From: Gemmatimonadaceae bacterium
GTDB taxonomy: Bacteria; Latescibacterota; UBA2968; UBA8231
Direction: 5' to 3'
Length of the DNA: 64,000 bases
Assembly: GCA_026706075.1 (NCBI GenBank)
Contig: JAPOZM010000007.1
Location: 96,220 to 160,219, forward strand
Part shown: positions 49,204 through 57,750 of the stretch, piece after piece
Numbering within the stretch: the stretch's first letter is position 1
Layout: each line of letters begins with the position of its first letter
Program-made: the position numbers and the translations under genes
The notes under the pieces: model-generated
Database searches by the model: none
What the model was told of the DNA's origin: nothing
Seen by the model: only the letters and a program-made list of their open reading frames with translations

Positions 49204-50917
49204 CGGGAGACGGACGGCGGTCCTGCGCCGGACCGTGTCCCTGGCGGCCTGTCTCGCCGCCTGCACGGGAGATGCCTCCCGACCGCCGCAGGAGGCCGCC
49301 CCGGCCGCAGGCGTGGAGGCGGAGGCGGAGATCGGCGCAGGCCCCCGCTTCACCGATGTCACCGAGGAGGCGGGGATCCGCTTCCGGCACCGTGCCGGGG
49401 GCGGGGTCAAGGACTACATCGTCGAGGCGAAGGGCGGCGGCGGCGCCCTCTTCGACGCCGACGGGGACGGCTGGCTCGACCTCTACCTCGTGAACGGCGG
49501 CACGCTGGAGGAAGACGATCCAGCGCTCTCCGCGGACGCCCTCTACCTCAACCGGCGGGACGGCACCTTTGCCGAGACGGGCCTGCCCGCCGCGGCCGGG
49601 GAGGGCTGGGGCATGGGGGCCTCGGCGGCGGACGTCGACAACGACGGCGACACCGACCTCGTGGTCACCCGCCTCGACGGGGGCAGCCTCTACCGGAACC
49701 TCGGCGCGCAGGAGCCGCGCTATGCCGCCGATCCCGCTTCCCTGGACCTCGGCGGCTGGTGCACGGGCGCCGCCTTCGGCGACTACGACCTGGACGGCGA
49801 CCTCGACCTCTACGTCGCCCGCTACGTCGACTTCGACGTCGACGCCATCCCGCCACGGGCCGGGATGTGGAAGGGTCTGATGGTCTTCGCCGGCCCCATG
49901 GGCCTGCCCGCCCACGCCGATGCCCTGCTGCGAAACGACGGGGGCCGCTTCGTGGAGGTCAGCCGATCCGCGGGAGTGGCCGGGGTGGACCCGACGTACG
50001 GCCTCGGGGTCGTCTTCACCGACTACGACGGCGACGGCGGCCCGGACATCTACGTGGCCAACGACTCGGCGCCCAACTACCTGTTCCGCAACGAGGGCGG
50101 CGGCGGGGGACCGCGGTTCCGGGAGGCGGCCTGGGAAGCCCGGGCCGCCTTCAGCGCCGAGGGCACGGCCCAGGCCGGCATGGGCATCGCCCGCGGCGAC
50201 TACGACGGCGACGGCGACGGCGATCTCTTCGTCACCCACTTCGAGGACGACTACAACACCCTCTACCGCAACGAAGGCGGCGGCCGCTTCACCGTCGCCT
50301 CCAACGAAGCCGGTCTGGCCCAGGTGGGCCTGCCCGGGCTCGCCTTCGGCACCTGCTTCCTCGACGCCGACAACGACGGCGACCTCGATCTCGTCGTCGG
50401 CCAGGGGCACGTCTACCCGCAGGTCCGCCTCCTCGACGGGCCCCGCTACGCGCAGCCCGATCTGCTGCTGCTGAACCTCGGCGCCGCGGCGGGACACCGC
50501 TTCGAGCCGGCACCCGGCGGGGACCTCGGCCGGCCCGGCGTCACCCGCGGCCTGATGAAAGGGGACTGGGACGAGGACGGCGACGTCGACCTGGTGGCCA
50601 TGCGCCTGGACGACCGGCCGGCGCTGCTGCGCAACGACGGCCCCCTCGCGGGGCACTGGCTCATCGTCGATCTGCGGGGCACGGCGGCCAACCGCGACGC
50701 CGTGGGCGCCCTCGTGACCGTCACCGCCGGCGGCCTGTCGCGGACCGTGGAGATCGCCGCCGGAGGCAGCTACCTCTCCCACAACGACCGGCGGGCCCAC
50801 TTTGGCCTGGGGCCGTGGTCGACGGTGGACGCCGTGGAGGTGCGCTGGCCCGGCGGCGGATCACAGCGGGTGGGCCCGATGGCGGCCGACCGCGTCGTGC
50901 GGATCCGCCAGCCGTGA
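49196..50917 (+). CDS. FG-GAP/ASPIC-UnbV lipoprotein
   Basis: A 573-residue protein with lipoprotein signal VLRRTVSLAACLAACTGD (lipobox LAAC). FG-GAP blades with D.DGD.D calcium motifs: FDADGDGWLDLYLVNG, DVDNDGDTDLVVTR, DYDLDGDLDLYVAR, DYDGDGGPDIYVAND, DYDGDGDGDLFVTH, DADNDGDLDLVVGQ. The ASPIC/UnbV end reads LRGTAANRDAVGALVTVTAG, SYLSHNDRRAHFGLG, VEVRWPGGGSQ. Same family as the first half of 17897-20818 but without TPRs. Start GTG overlaps the upstream gene by 8 bases. Expected to be surface or periplasm facing. Confidence 0.9.
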   Translation: MSSGRRTAVLRRTVSLAACLAACTGDASRPPQEAAPAAGVEAEAEIGAGPRFTDVTEEAGIRFRHRAGGGVKDYIVEAKGGGGALFDADGDGWLDLYLVNGGTLEEDDPALSADALYLNRRDGTFAETGLPAAAGEGWGMGASAADVDNDGDTDLVVTRLDGGSLYRNLGAQEPRYAADPASLDLGGWCTGAAFGDYDLDGDLDLYVARYVDFDVDAIPPRAGMWKGLMVFAGPMGLPAHADALLRNDGGRFVEVSRSAGVAGVDPTYGLGVVFTDYDGDGGPDIYVANDSAPNYLFRNEGGGGGPRFREAAWEARAAFSAEGTAQAGMGIARGDYDGDGDGDLFVTHFEDDYNTLYRNEGGGRFTVASNEAGLAQVGLPGLAFGTCFLDADNDGDLDLVVGQGHVYPQVRLLDGPRYAQPDLLLLNLGAAAGHRFEPAPGGDLGRPGVTRGLMKGDWDEDGDVDLVAMRLDDRPALLRNDGPLAGHWLIVDLRGTAANRDAVGALVTVTAGGLSRTVEIAAGGSYLSHNDRRAHFGLGPWSTVDAVEVRWPGGGSQRVGPMAADRVVRIRQP

Positions 50918-50975
50918 GGCCCGACTCCGTTTGCCGGCCGAGGGGCCCCCGCCTGCGTTGCGCCGGCCGACTCCC

Positions 50976-52934
50976 GTGAAGAGATCACCAGACCCAGGGA
51001 AGACCTCCGCCCCGGGGCTGCGCGCCCTTCTCGTGGGCGCCGCCGGATCGATCGCCATCGGCGCCGGGGTGCCGTACTGCAACATGGTGCTCCACGGGTC
51101 GCGGATCGCCTCCTACTTCAACACCCCGGCGGCGATCATCCTGTTCTTCTTCCTGGTCCTCTTCGTCAACACCGCCATCGGCCTGGTGCGGCGCGGCTGG
51201 ATGCTCAACCGCGCCGAGCTGGCCCTGGTCTACATCATGTGGATCGTGGCCACGGCGATCCCCGAGTGGGGGCTGACCGCCTTCCTGCTGCCCGACATCA
51301 CCTCCCTGATCTACTACGCCACGCCCGAGAACGCCTGGAACGACGTTCTGGTGCCCTCGGTGCCGGACTGGATCATCCCCCACCACGAGATGGAGGCGGT
51401 GCGCAGCTTCTACGAGGGCGCCCCCGAGGGCATGGGCATCCCGTGGGGCCTCTGGCTGCGGCCCCTGGCCATGTGGATCCCCTTCATCCTGGCCCTCTAC
51501 GTGGCCATGATCAGCAGCATGGCCATCCTGCGGAAGCAGTGGGTGGAGCGGGAACGGCTCGTCTATCCCCTGGTGCAGGTGCCGCTGTCGATGATCGAGG
51601 AGGACGACGACCGCCCGTCCCTGATCAAGCCGTTCTTCCGCAGCCGGCTCATGTGGATCGGGTTCCTGGTGCCCGCCGTGGTGCAGTCCCTCAACGGCCT
51701 GAACCACTACTTCCCCTACATCCCCACGGTGCGCCTCGACGCGTCGATCCCCCTCTTCCGCGAGAGCGTGTCGGTCCCCATCCGGCTCAGCTTCCAGATG
51801 CTGGGCTTCACCTACTTCGTCAATCGCGACATCGCCTTCGGCCTCTGCTTCTTCTTCCTCCTCAACACCTGCCAGCAGGGGATCTTCAACATCCTCGGCC
51901 TGCAGAAGATCGACCCCGTCCTCGGCGTCTACAGCGCCTACACCGGCTCGATCGTCGTCCACCAGGGGTTCGGCGCCATCATCGTCCTCGTCCTCTACGG
52001 CCTGTGGACGGCCCGCGGCCACCTGCGCGAGGTCGCCCGCAAGGCCCTGACGGGCGATCCCGCCGTCGACGACTCCGACGAGATCCTGTCGTACCGCGCG
52101 GCGGTGGTGCTGTTGTTCTTCAGCCTCTCCTTCATGGGGGTGTGGCTGTGGCAGTCGGGGCTGCTGCCGTGGCTCACTCTCGTATATCTGTTCCTCGCCT
52201 TCGTCCTCTTCCTCGGCATCACCCGCGTCGTCGCCGAGGGCGGGCTGGCCCACATCTTCGCGCCCATGATCGCCTCCGACTTCGTGGCCGCCAACTTCGG
52301 TACCCGCGCCCTGGGATCCAGCGGCATCGTCGCCCTCGCCTTCACCTACATCTGGGCCAGCGACATCCTGACCTTCGTCATGGCCTCGGCCGCCAACGGC
52401 CTGAAGCTGGTGCAGGAGGCGATCCACCGGCGGCGGCGGCTGGTGTTCTGGGCGATGCTGATCGCCATCGTCCTCACCCTGGCCAGCTCGATCTGGTCGA
52501 TCCTCCAGCTCGCCTACGAGTACGGGGGGATCAACACCGACCAGTTCTTCTTCGGCGGCGCCGCCCGCTACCCCTTCGACAATGCCGCGGCGCGCATCCA
52601 GAGCCTCGATGGGCCGCACTGGGAGAACTGGATCTACACCGCCGTCGGCGGCGGCCTCATGGGCTTCCTCATGTGGGCCCGCCACCACTGGCTGTGGTGG
52701 CCCTTCCACCACCTCGGCTTCCCCATCAGCGCCGTCTTCGGCACCATGTTCTTCTCCGTCTTCCTCGCCTGGCTGTTCAAGACGGTGGTCCTGCGCTACG
52801 GCGGTCCGGGCCTCTACCTGCGCACCCGGCCCTTCTTCCTCGGCCTCATCCTGGGGCAGTTCGTCACCGCCGGGGTGTGGTACGTCATCGACCACTTCAC
52901 CGGCACCAGCGGCAACCCGGTCATGAGCTGGTGA
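50976..52934 (+). CDS. DUF6785/DUF6784-like polytopic membrane protein
   Basis: A 652-residue membrane protein with about 14 hydrophobic helices. First loop region GSRIASYFNTPAAIILFFFL, then AELALVYIMWIVATAIPEWGLTAFL, EHAW..., LVYPLVQVPLSMIEEDDDRP, GLQKIDPVLGVYSAYTGS, ITRVVAEGGLAHIFAPM, and a final module GWPHWENW...WARHHWLWWPFHHLGFPIS. This pattern is that of the uncharacterised DUF6785 + DUF6784 pair, common beside glycan-related genes in uncultured bacteria and resembling oligopeptide-transporter-type folds. Proposed role: uptake of oligosaccharides or peptides (inference). GTG start 58 bp after the ASPIC gene. Confidence 0.75.
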   Translation: MKRSPDPGKTSAPGLRALLVGAAGSIAIGAGVPYCNMVLHGSRIASYFNTPAAIILFFFLVLFVNTAIGLVRRGWMLNRAELALVYIMWIVATAIPEWGLTAFLLPDITSLIYYATPENAWNDVLVPSVPDWIIPHHEMEAVRSFYEGAPEGMGIPWGLWLRPLAMWIPFILALYVAMISSMAILRKQWVERERLVYPLVQVPLSMIEEDDDRPSLIKPFFRSRLMWIGFLVPAVVQSLNGLNHYFPYIPTVRLDASIPLFRESVSVPIRLSFQMLGFTYFVNRDIAFGLCFFFLLNTCQQGIFNILGLQKIDPVLGVYSAYTGSIVVHQGFGAIIVLVLYGLWTARGHLREVARKALTGDPAVDDSDEILSYRAAVVLLFFSLSFMGVWLWQSGLLPWLTLVYLFLAFVLFLGITRVVAEGGLAHIFAPMIASDFVAANFGTRALGSSGIVALAFTYIWASDILTFVMASAANGLKLVQEAIHRRRRLVFWAMLIAIVLTLASSIWSILQLAYEYGGINTDQFFFGGAARYPFDNAAARIQSLDGPHWENWIYTAVGGGLMGFLMWARHHWLWWPFHHLGFPISAVFGTMFFSVFLAWLFKTVVLRYGGPGLYLRTRPFFLGLILGQFVTAGVWYVIDHFTGTSGNPVMSW

Positions 52935-53020
52935 GGGGCGCGGGGTCGCAGTTCGGGCCGTGAGCGGACCCGAGCGCTCCGGTTGCGGGCTGCTTCGGGG
53001 GCTGCGTACCCTACTCCATC

Positions 53021-55171
53021 ATGTTCGGGACACTCTGCCAACGGGGCGCGGGCGCCTGGCTGCTGGCCGGTGCGGCCGGCCTGGTCTCCGGGGTCCCCGC
53101 CCACGGCTACAACGTCTACGGCCTGGGGGCGGAGCAGCCCAACCCGTGGAGCGCGGCGATCTCCTCCGAGCCGGGCGACTACATCGTGGCCGGCCGCGAC
53201 GGACTGGGCACCCGCCGGGTGGCGGTGGGCACCGAGACCGCGTACCCGACCTGGCGCGATACCCTGGCCGTATCCGTCGACAGCACGGGCGGCCAGTGGC
53301 TGCGGCCGTTCTTCCTGCCGGACACCCTGAACCTGGCCCAGGACGGCGTGCGCGACCGCATCAAGCACGGCACCCTGCACAACATCGCCATCAGCGGCTG
53401 CAACAACATCGCCTCCGCCGTCGTCGTGGTGCGGCCCATCTTCGACGGCGACCCGAAGACGGCCAGCCTCTTCCGGGCCAGCGCCACCGAGGACCCGGCC
53501 CAGCAGGCCCAGTTCTACGTGCAGAACACGATCGTCGACCTGGGGGCCGACTTCCCCATCGACCGGGTCCGCTTCTTCCCGCGGATCGGCCGCGAGAACC
53601 CCAAGCTCGAGGAGATCCTGGACGGCATGGGCCGGCCCCGACTGAGGCCGGAGGACCTGGGCGAGCAGGACTTCTCCCTCAACACCATCCCGTGGTACGA
53701 GATATCCGTCGCCCCCCGTTCCGCCGGCTTCACCGGGAGTTGCTTCTGGCGCGGTCCCAACCGTCCCTGGTTCAGGCGCATCCAGTGGTCGAACCCGCAG
53801 CCCGATCCGCAGCTCACCCTCCTGCGCCGGGAGCGGGAGAACTTCGACGTGGTCGTGGACCTCCGCTTCCCGTCCCGGCCGTTGCAGTGGATCGCCTTCC
53901 GGCCCGTGGACCCGATCGCCAACTGGGAGATGGCCGAGTTCCAGGTCTTCGGCGAGGGCTTCGTGCCCCGCGCGGTGTACACCAGTGCCGTCCTCGACTT
54001 CGGCGAGCCCATGGCCTGGGGCCGGATGCGCTGGCGCGGGGAGCACGACCCCGATGCGCGGCTCATCCTCCGGACCCGTTCCGGCTCCGACTCCGACCCC
54101 GAGCGCTACTGGATACCGGGGGTGATTCCCGGGGTCGATGACGAGCTGACCCGCGAGCAGTACGACCGGGCCGACATCGTCAGCCGCTTCACCACCCTCG
54201 ACGAGCGCTGGAGCTACTGGTCGGCGCCGTACTCCTGGGAGGAGGGCCTGCGGGACACGACGGTGAGGGCCGAATCGTGGCTCGACGGAACGCCGATCCG
54301 CTCCCCGGGTCCGGCGCGCTACCTGCAGCTGCACATGGTCTTCGAGTCGCCCCTGCAGCAGACAGTGCGACTGCGGGACCTGGAGATCCAGTTCGGCCGC
54401 CCCTCGGCGGCCCGGGTGGTCGCCGAGATCTGGCCCCTCGACGTGCCGAGGACCGAGGCGACGACCTTCACCTACAGCGTCCTCCCGACGCTGGAGGACG
54501 GCCAGGGTTTCGACCGGCTCGAGATCCTGACCCTGACCCGGGTCGACTCGGTGCGCGCCGTGCGCGTCGACGGCGCCGCCATCGACATCGACGGCGCCGT
54601 CGAGATCGCCGACGACCGGTTCCTCGTCAGCCTGCCCCCCCTGCGAGACGCCCGGGACAGCTTCAAGCTCATCGAGGTGGAGTTCGATTCCCAGGTCTTG
54701 CGCTACGGCACCCGTTTCGACGGCTGGATCTTCGACAGCGAGGGCGGCGGCGTGCGCCAGCAGGTGACCGAGGGCGACGCCACCGTGGCCTATCCCGGCA
54801 ACACCCTCGGGGTGCGGACCTCGGATCTGGGCGCCTCCCCCCTCGCCGTGGTGCGGGCCTCGCCGAATCCCTTCAGCCCCAACGGCGACGGGATCAACGA
54901 CGTCGCCTATCTGCAGTTCCGCGTCCACGAGCTGACGGTGCCGCGCCGGCTCACCGTGGACATCCACGACCTGGGGGGCCGCCTCGTGCGCCGGCTCGAG
55001 GAGCGCGACGTCCGCCGGGGACTCTCCGGGAGGAGCATCCCCGCGCCCGAGTGGGACGGACGCGACGACGACGGCCGGATGGTGCCGCCGGGACTCTACC
55101 TCTTCCGGATCCACCTCGAGACGGACGCGTCGACGCGCGTGCACTCCGGCGCCATCGCCGTGGCCTGGTGA
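53021..55171 (+). CDS. Secreted surface protein, RTRTG/FlgD family
   Basis: A 716-residue protein with signal peptide GAGAWLLAGAAGLVSGVPAH. It is a close relative of 43322-45496 over its whole length: PDTLNLAQDGVRDRIKHGTL, RVRFFPRIGRENPKLEE, EMAEFQVFGEGFVPRAVYTS, RTRSGSDSDPERYW (about 350), WSYWSAPYSW, IRSPGPARYLQL, and the FlgD-like domain (NPFSPNGDGINDVAYLQF, HDLGGRLVRRLEE, GLYLFRIHLE) ending GAIAVAW. The last residue is W instead of Y. Follows the DUF6785-like gene after 86 bp and its stop overlaps the next start (TGATG). Confidence 0.82.
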   Translation: MFGTLCQRGAGAWLLAGAAGLVSGVPAHGYNVYGLGAEQPNPWSAAISSEPGDYIVAGRDGLGTRRVAVGTETAYPTWRDTLAVSVDSTGGQWLRPFFLPDTLNLAQDGVRDRIKHGTLHNIAISGCNNIASAVVVVRPIFDGDPKTASLFRASATEDPAQQAQFYVQNTIVDLGADFPIDRVRFFPRIGRENPKLEEILDGMGRPRLRPEDLGEQDFSLNTIPWYEISVAPRSAGFTGSCFWRGPNRPWFRRIQWSNPQPDPQLTLLRRERENFDVVVDLRFPSRPLQWIAFRPVDPIANWEMAEFQVFGEGFVPRAVYTSAVLDFGEPMAWGRMRWRGEHDPDARLILRTRSGSDSDPERYWIPGVIPGVDDELTREQYDRADIVSRFTTLDERWSYWSAPYSWEEGLRDTTVRAESWLDGTPIRSPGPARYLQLHMVFESPLQQTVRLRDLEIQFGRPSAARVVAEIWPLDVPRTEATTFTYSVLPTLEDGQGFDRLEILTLTRVDSVRAVRVDGAAIDIDGAVEIADDRFLVSLPPLRDARDSFKLIEVEFDSQVLRYGTRFDGWIFDSEGGGVRQQVTEGDATVAYPGNTLGVRTSDLGASPLAVVRASPNPFSPNGDGINDVAYLQFRVHELTVPRRLTVDIHDLGGRLVRRLEERDVRRGLSGRSIPAPEWDGRDDDGRMVPPGLYLFRIHLETDASTRVHSGAIAVAW

Positions 55172-57624
55172 TGAGAGAGTCGCAGACCGACCCGAAGGCC
55201 CCCGGCCTGGTGGCCTCGGCCGTGGCCCTCGGGGTGGCTGCCGGGGCGAGCGGCGAGGCGGAGCCCCTCGGCTGCGAGCACGAGCAGATCGTGACCCGGG
55301 CGCGCCAGGCCTGGCGCATCGACATGGGCGGCACCGTGGACGGGGCCAACACCCGCGACCCCGTCGGCTACGGCGTCTACGGACAGGCGTGGGAGCCGAA
55401 CCGCTATGTCCTGATGGAGAACGTGGGCGACGACGAGGTCGTCAATCCCTGGGTCCTCGTCAATGGCCGGCGCGACTGGCGCTCGGTGGACCACATTCTC
55501 TCGGGGATCCTCGAGCCGGAGATGACGGAGGCGCAGAAGGCGCGCGCCATCTGGGAGTTCGCCCGGCGGCGGCGCTACCACTCGACGCCGGGCACGGACG
55601 AGGTGAAGGACACGGTGAAGATGCTCAACGTCTACGGCTACACCCTGTGCTGGGACGCGGCCTACACCATGTCCAACCTGTGGCAGCAGGCGGGGCTGAA
55701 GATCCGCCGCGGCCTGCCCCACGGTCACTGCACCACGGAGGTGTTCTACGACGGCGCCTACCATCTGCTCGACAGCGACGAGCACCTGCTGGTGCTGATG
55801 CGGGACAACCGCACCGTGGCCGGCGAGGCCGAGATCTCGCGCGACCACGATCTGATGAAGCGCTCCCACGCCTACGGCATCCTGCGCGCCGAGGACCGGA
55901 GGACCAACGAGTTCTCCGCCGCCCTGTTCTGCTACCTCGGGCCGCGGTCGGGAGGCCGTCCCTACATCGGCGGCCACCGCATGGAGATCACCCTGCGGCC
56001 GGGCGAGGGGCTGCGCTGGGAGTGGGCCGACCGGGGGCGCTACCACGGACTCTCGGACAAGCCGCCGCCGCGGCTGGCCAACGGCCGCCTGCACTACCGG
56101 CCGCGGCTGGACTCCGGCTTCGCGCGGTGGACGGAGGCGTCGGCGAACCTGGAGGGCGGGGATGACGGGCTGAGGGTCGCCGACGCCGGGGAGGAGGGGA
56201 GCGTCGTCTACCGCCTGCGCAGCCCCTACGTCTTCGTCGGAGGGCGCGTGCGCGTCGAGCTGGCGCCGGACAGCGGCGCCTGGAGCCTGGAGCTGGCCCG
56301 CGAGGGCGAGGAGGGCTGGACCCACCTGGCGGACATCCCCGGGGACGGCGAGTTCGACCTCGACGACGGCTTGCCGCGGCAGGAAGCGTGCTACGACTAC
56401 CGCCTGCGGCTGCGCGGTTCCGGCGGCGGCATCGCCTCCCTCGAGATCGAGTCCGACCTGCAGATGGCGCCCCTGTCGCTGCCGGCCCTCGAGCTGGGGG
56501 CCAACGAGATCGTCTACACCGACGAGAGCCCGGGCCCGCGCCGGGTGCGCGTCGTCCACGCCTGGCAGGAGCGGCATGACCTGGCGCCTCCCCCGGCGCC
56601 GGCGAAGGCCCTCCATCCGCTGCCGGGCGCCGAGGTGGCGGGAACGCAGGTCGAGTTCCGCTGGGAGCCGGTGGCGGAGGCGGTGGACTACCACTTCGAG
56701 CTCTCCCGCCACGCGGACATGCGCCGCATCCTGTCGCCCGTCTTCGAGAAGCTCTCGTCGAAGACCCCGGCCGCCGGCGAGGCCCGCTGGCAGATCCCCT
56801 TCGAGGGGCTGCTCAACCCGGGCGAGAGCTACTACTGGCGGGTCCGGGCGCGTGGCGCCGGTGGCCTCTGGGGCCCCTGGAGCGAGGTCTGGAGCTTCAC
56901 CCCGCGCGCCCCGGGAGTGCCCCGGGACCTGGAGCTGGCCACCGACTGGGAGGCGCGCTCGATCACCCTCCGCTGGCGTCCGGCCGCCGAGGGAAGCCGT
57001 CCGGTGCGCTACGAGGTCCACGGCAGCGACGAGCGCGGCTTCACGGCCAGCGCCGATTCCTACGCCGTGTACGACGGCACCAAGTCCCGGGACGTGCCGG
57101 GCAACCGGCTGGCGGACACCGGCGACACCTCGATCGTCGTCGCCGGCGCCGGGGTTCCTCCGGAGGCCGGCAACCGCGGCTTCTACCGGGTCGTCGCCGT
57201 CGACGCCGACGGCGTCCGCAGCGGACCCTCCGACTACGTGGAGGCCCCGCGGCCGTTCATCTACTCGACGCCGCCGGCGGCCATGGCGGCCGGTGAACGC
57301 CTCCAGTACCAGGTGAGGGCGATCCGTTCCATCGGCGACCTGCGCGCCATCACCGATCCGGAGAAGCAGGAGGACCCAGGGGCCGGGGGGCGCTACCAGG
57401 CGGCCTTCCGGGACGGCGACGAGCTGCGCTTCGTCCTCGACGAGGCCCCGCCCTTCATCAGCCTCGACCGGGAGACCGGGGTCATGACCCTGGCCCCCGG
57501 GCCGGCTGACGTGAGCACCCACACGGTGACGGTCCGCGTCCAGAACCGCAACGGCGGCGTCGATGTGCAGGGCTGGGACGTCCGCGTCGACGAGGCTCCA
57601 CCGGCCTCGAGCCCGGTCCCCTGA
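55171..57624 (+). CDS. Secreted transglutaminase-like protein with fibronectin-type and cadherin-like domains
   Basis: A 817-residue protein. N-terminal weak signal (PGLVASAVALGVAAGASGEA). Transglutaminase-like domain about 100-220: nucleophile Cys in TLCWDAAYTMSNLWQQAGL, His in GLPHGHCTTEVFYDGAYHLL and Asp in LLDSDEH, giving the C-H-D triad. A middle region (330-450) resembles a sugar-binding sandwich. Fibronectin type III-like modules follow at about 480-590 (VEFRWEPVAEAVDYHFELSR, GESYYWRVRARG) and 590-690 (ITLRWRPAAEGSRPVRYEVH, GFYRVVAVDADG), then a cadherin-like/He-PIG end (PFISLDRETGVMTLAPG). Could be a peptidase or crosslinker at the surface. Start ATG overlaps the previous stop. Confidence 0.8.
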   Translation: MRESQTDPKAPGLVASAVALGVAAGASGEAEPLGCEHEQIVTRARQAWRIDMGGTVDGANTRDPVGYGVYGQAWEPNRYVLMENVGDDEVVNPWVLVNGRRDWRSVDHILSGILEPEMTEAQKARAIWEFARRRRYHSTPGTDEVKDTVKMLNVYGYTLCWDAAYTMSNLWQQAGLKIRRGLPHGHCTTEVFYDGAYHLLDSDEHLLVLMRDNRTVAGEAEISRDHDLMKRSHAYGILRAEDRRTNEFSAALFCYLGPRSGGRPYIGGHRMEITLRPGEGLRWEWADRGRYHGLSDKPPPRLANGRLHYRPRLDSGFARWTEASANLEGGDDGLRVADAGEEGSVVYRLRSPYVFVGGRVRVELAPDSGAWSLELAREGEEGWTHLADIPGDGEFDLDDGLPRQEACYDYRLRLRGSGGGIASLEIESDLQMAPLSLPALELGANEIVYTDESPGPRRVRVVHAWQERHDLAPPPAPAKALHPLPGAEVAGTQVEFRWEPVAEAVDYHFELSRHADMRRILSPVFEKLSSKTPAAGEARWQIPFEGLLNPGESYYWRVRARGAGGLWGPWSEVWSFTPRAPGVPRDLELATDWEARSITLRWRPAAEGSRPVRYEVHGSDERGFTASADSYAVYDGTKSRDVPGNRLADTGDTSIVVAGAGVPPEAGNRGFYRVVAVDADGVRSGPSDYVEAPRPFIYSTPPAAMAAGERLQYQVRAIRSIGDLRAITDPEKQEDPGAGGRYQAAFRDGDELRFVLDEAPPFISLDRETGVMTLAPGPADVSTHTVTVRVQNRNGGVDVQGWDVRVDEAPPASSPVP

Positions 57625-57750
57625 GGCTCAGCCCAAGGAGCCCTGCCTCTTCGGGTCGTCCGCTCAGCGACCCGGAGGACCATCGAGACATCGGCCGGCG
57701 CATGCAGGAGTACGTGGCGGTGCATCGTCCTTCTATCTGGACGGGTGGCA
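57625..57750. other. Short gap between convergent genes
   Basis: 126 bp between the transglutaminase-like gene and the end of the kinase gene. A weak hairpin gggtcg...cgaccc (about 57654-57674) is seen but without a T-run. Nothing else detected. Confidence 0.4.

Noticed and set aside
57650..57680. Hairpin gggtcg...cgaccc as a bidirectional terminator
   Set aside because: Six-base stem with a 9-base loop and no T-tract; expected by chance in GC-rich DNA.
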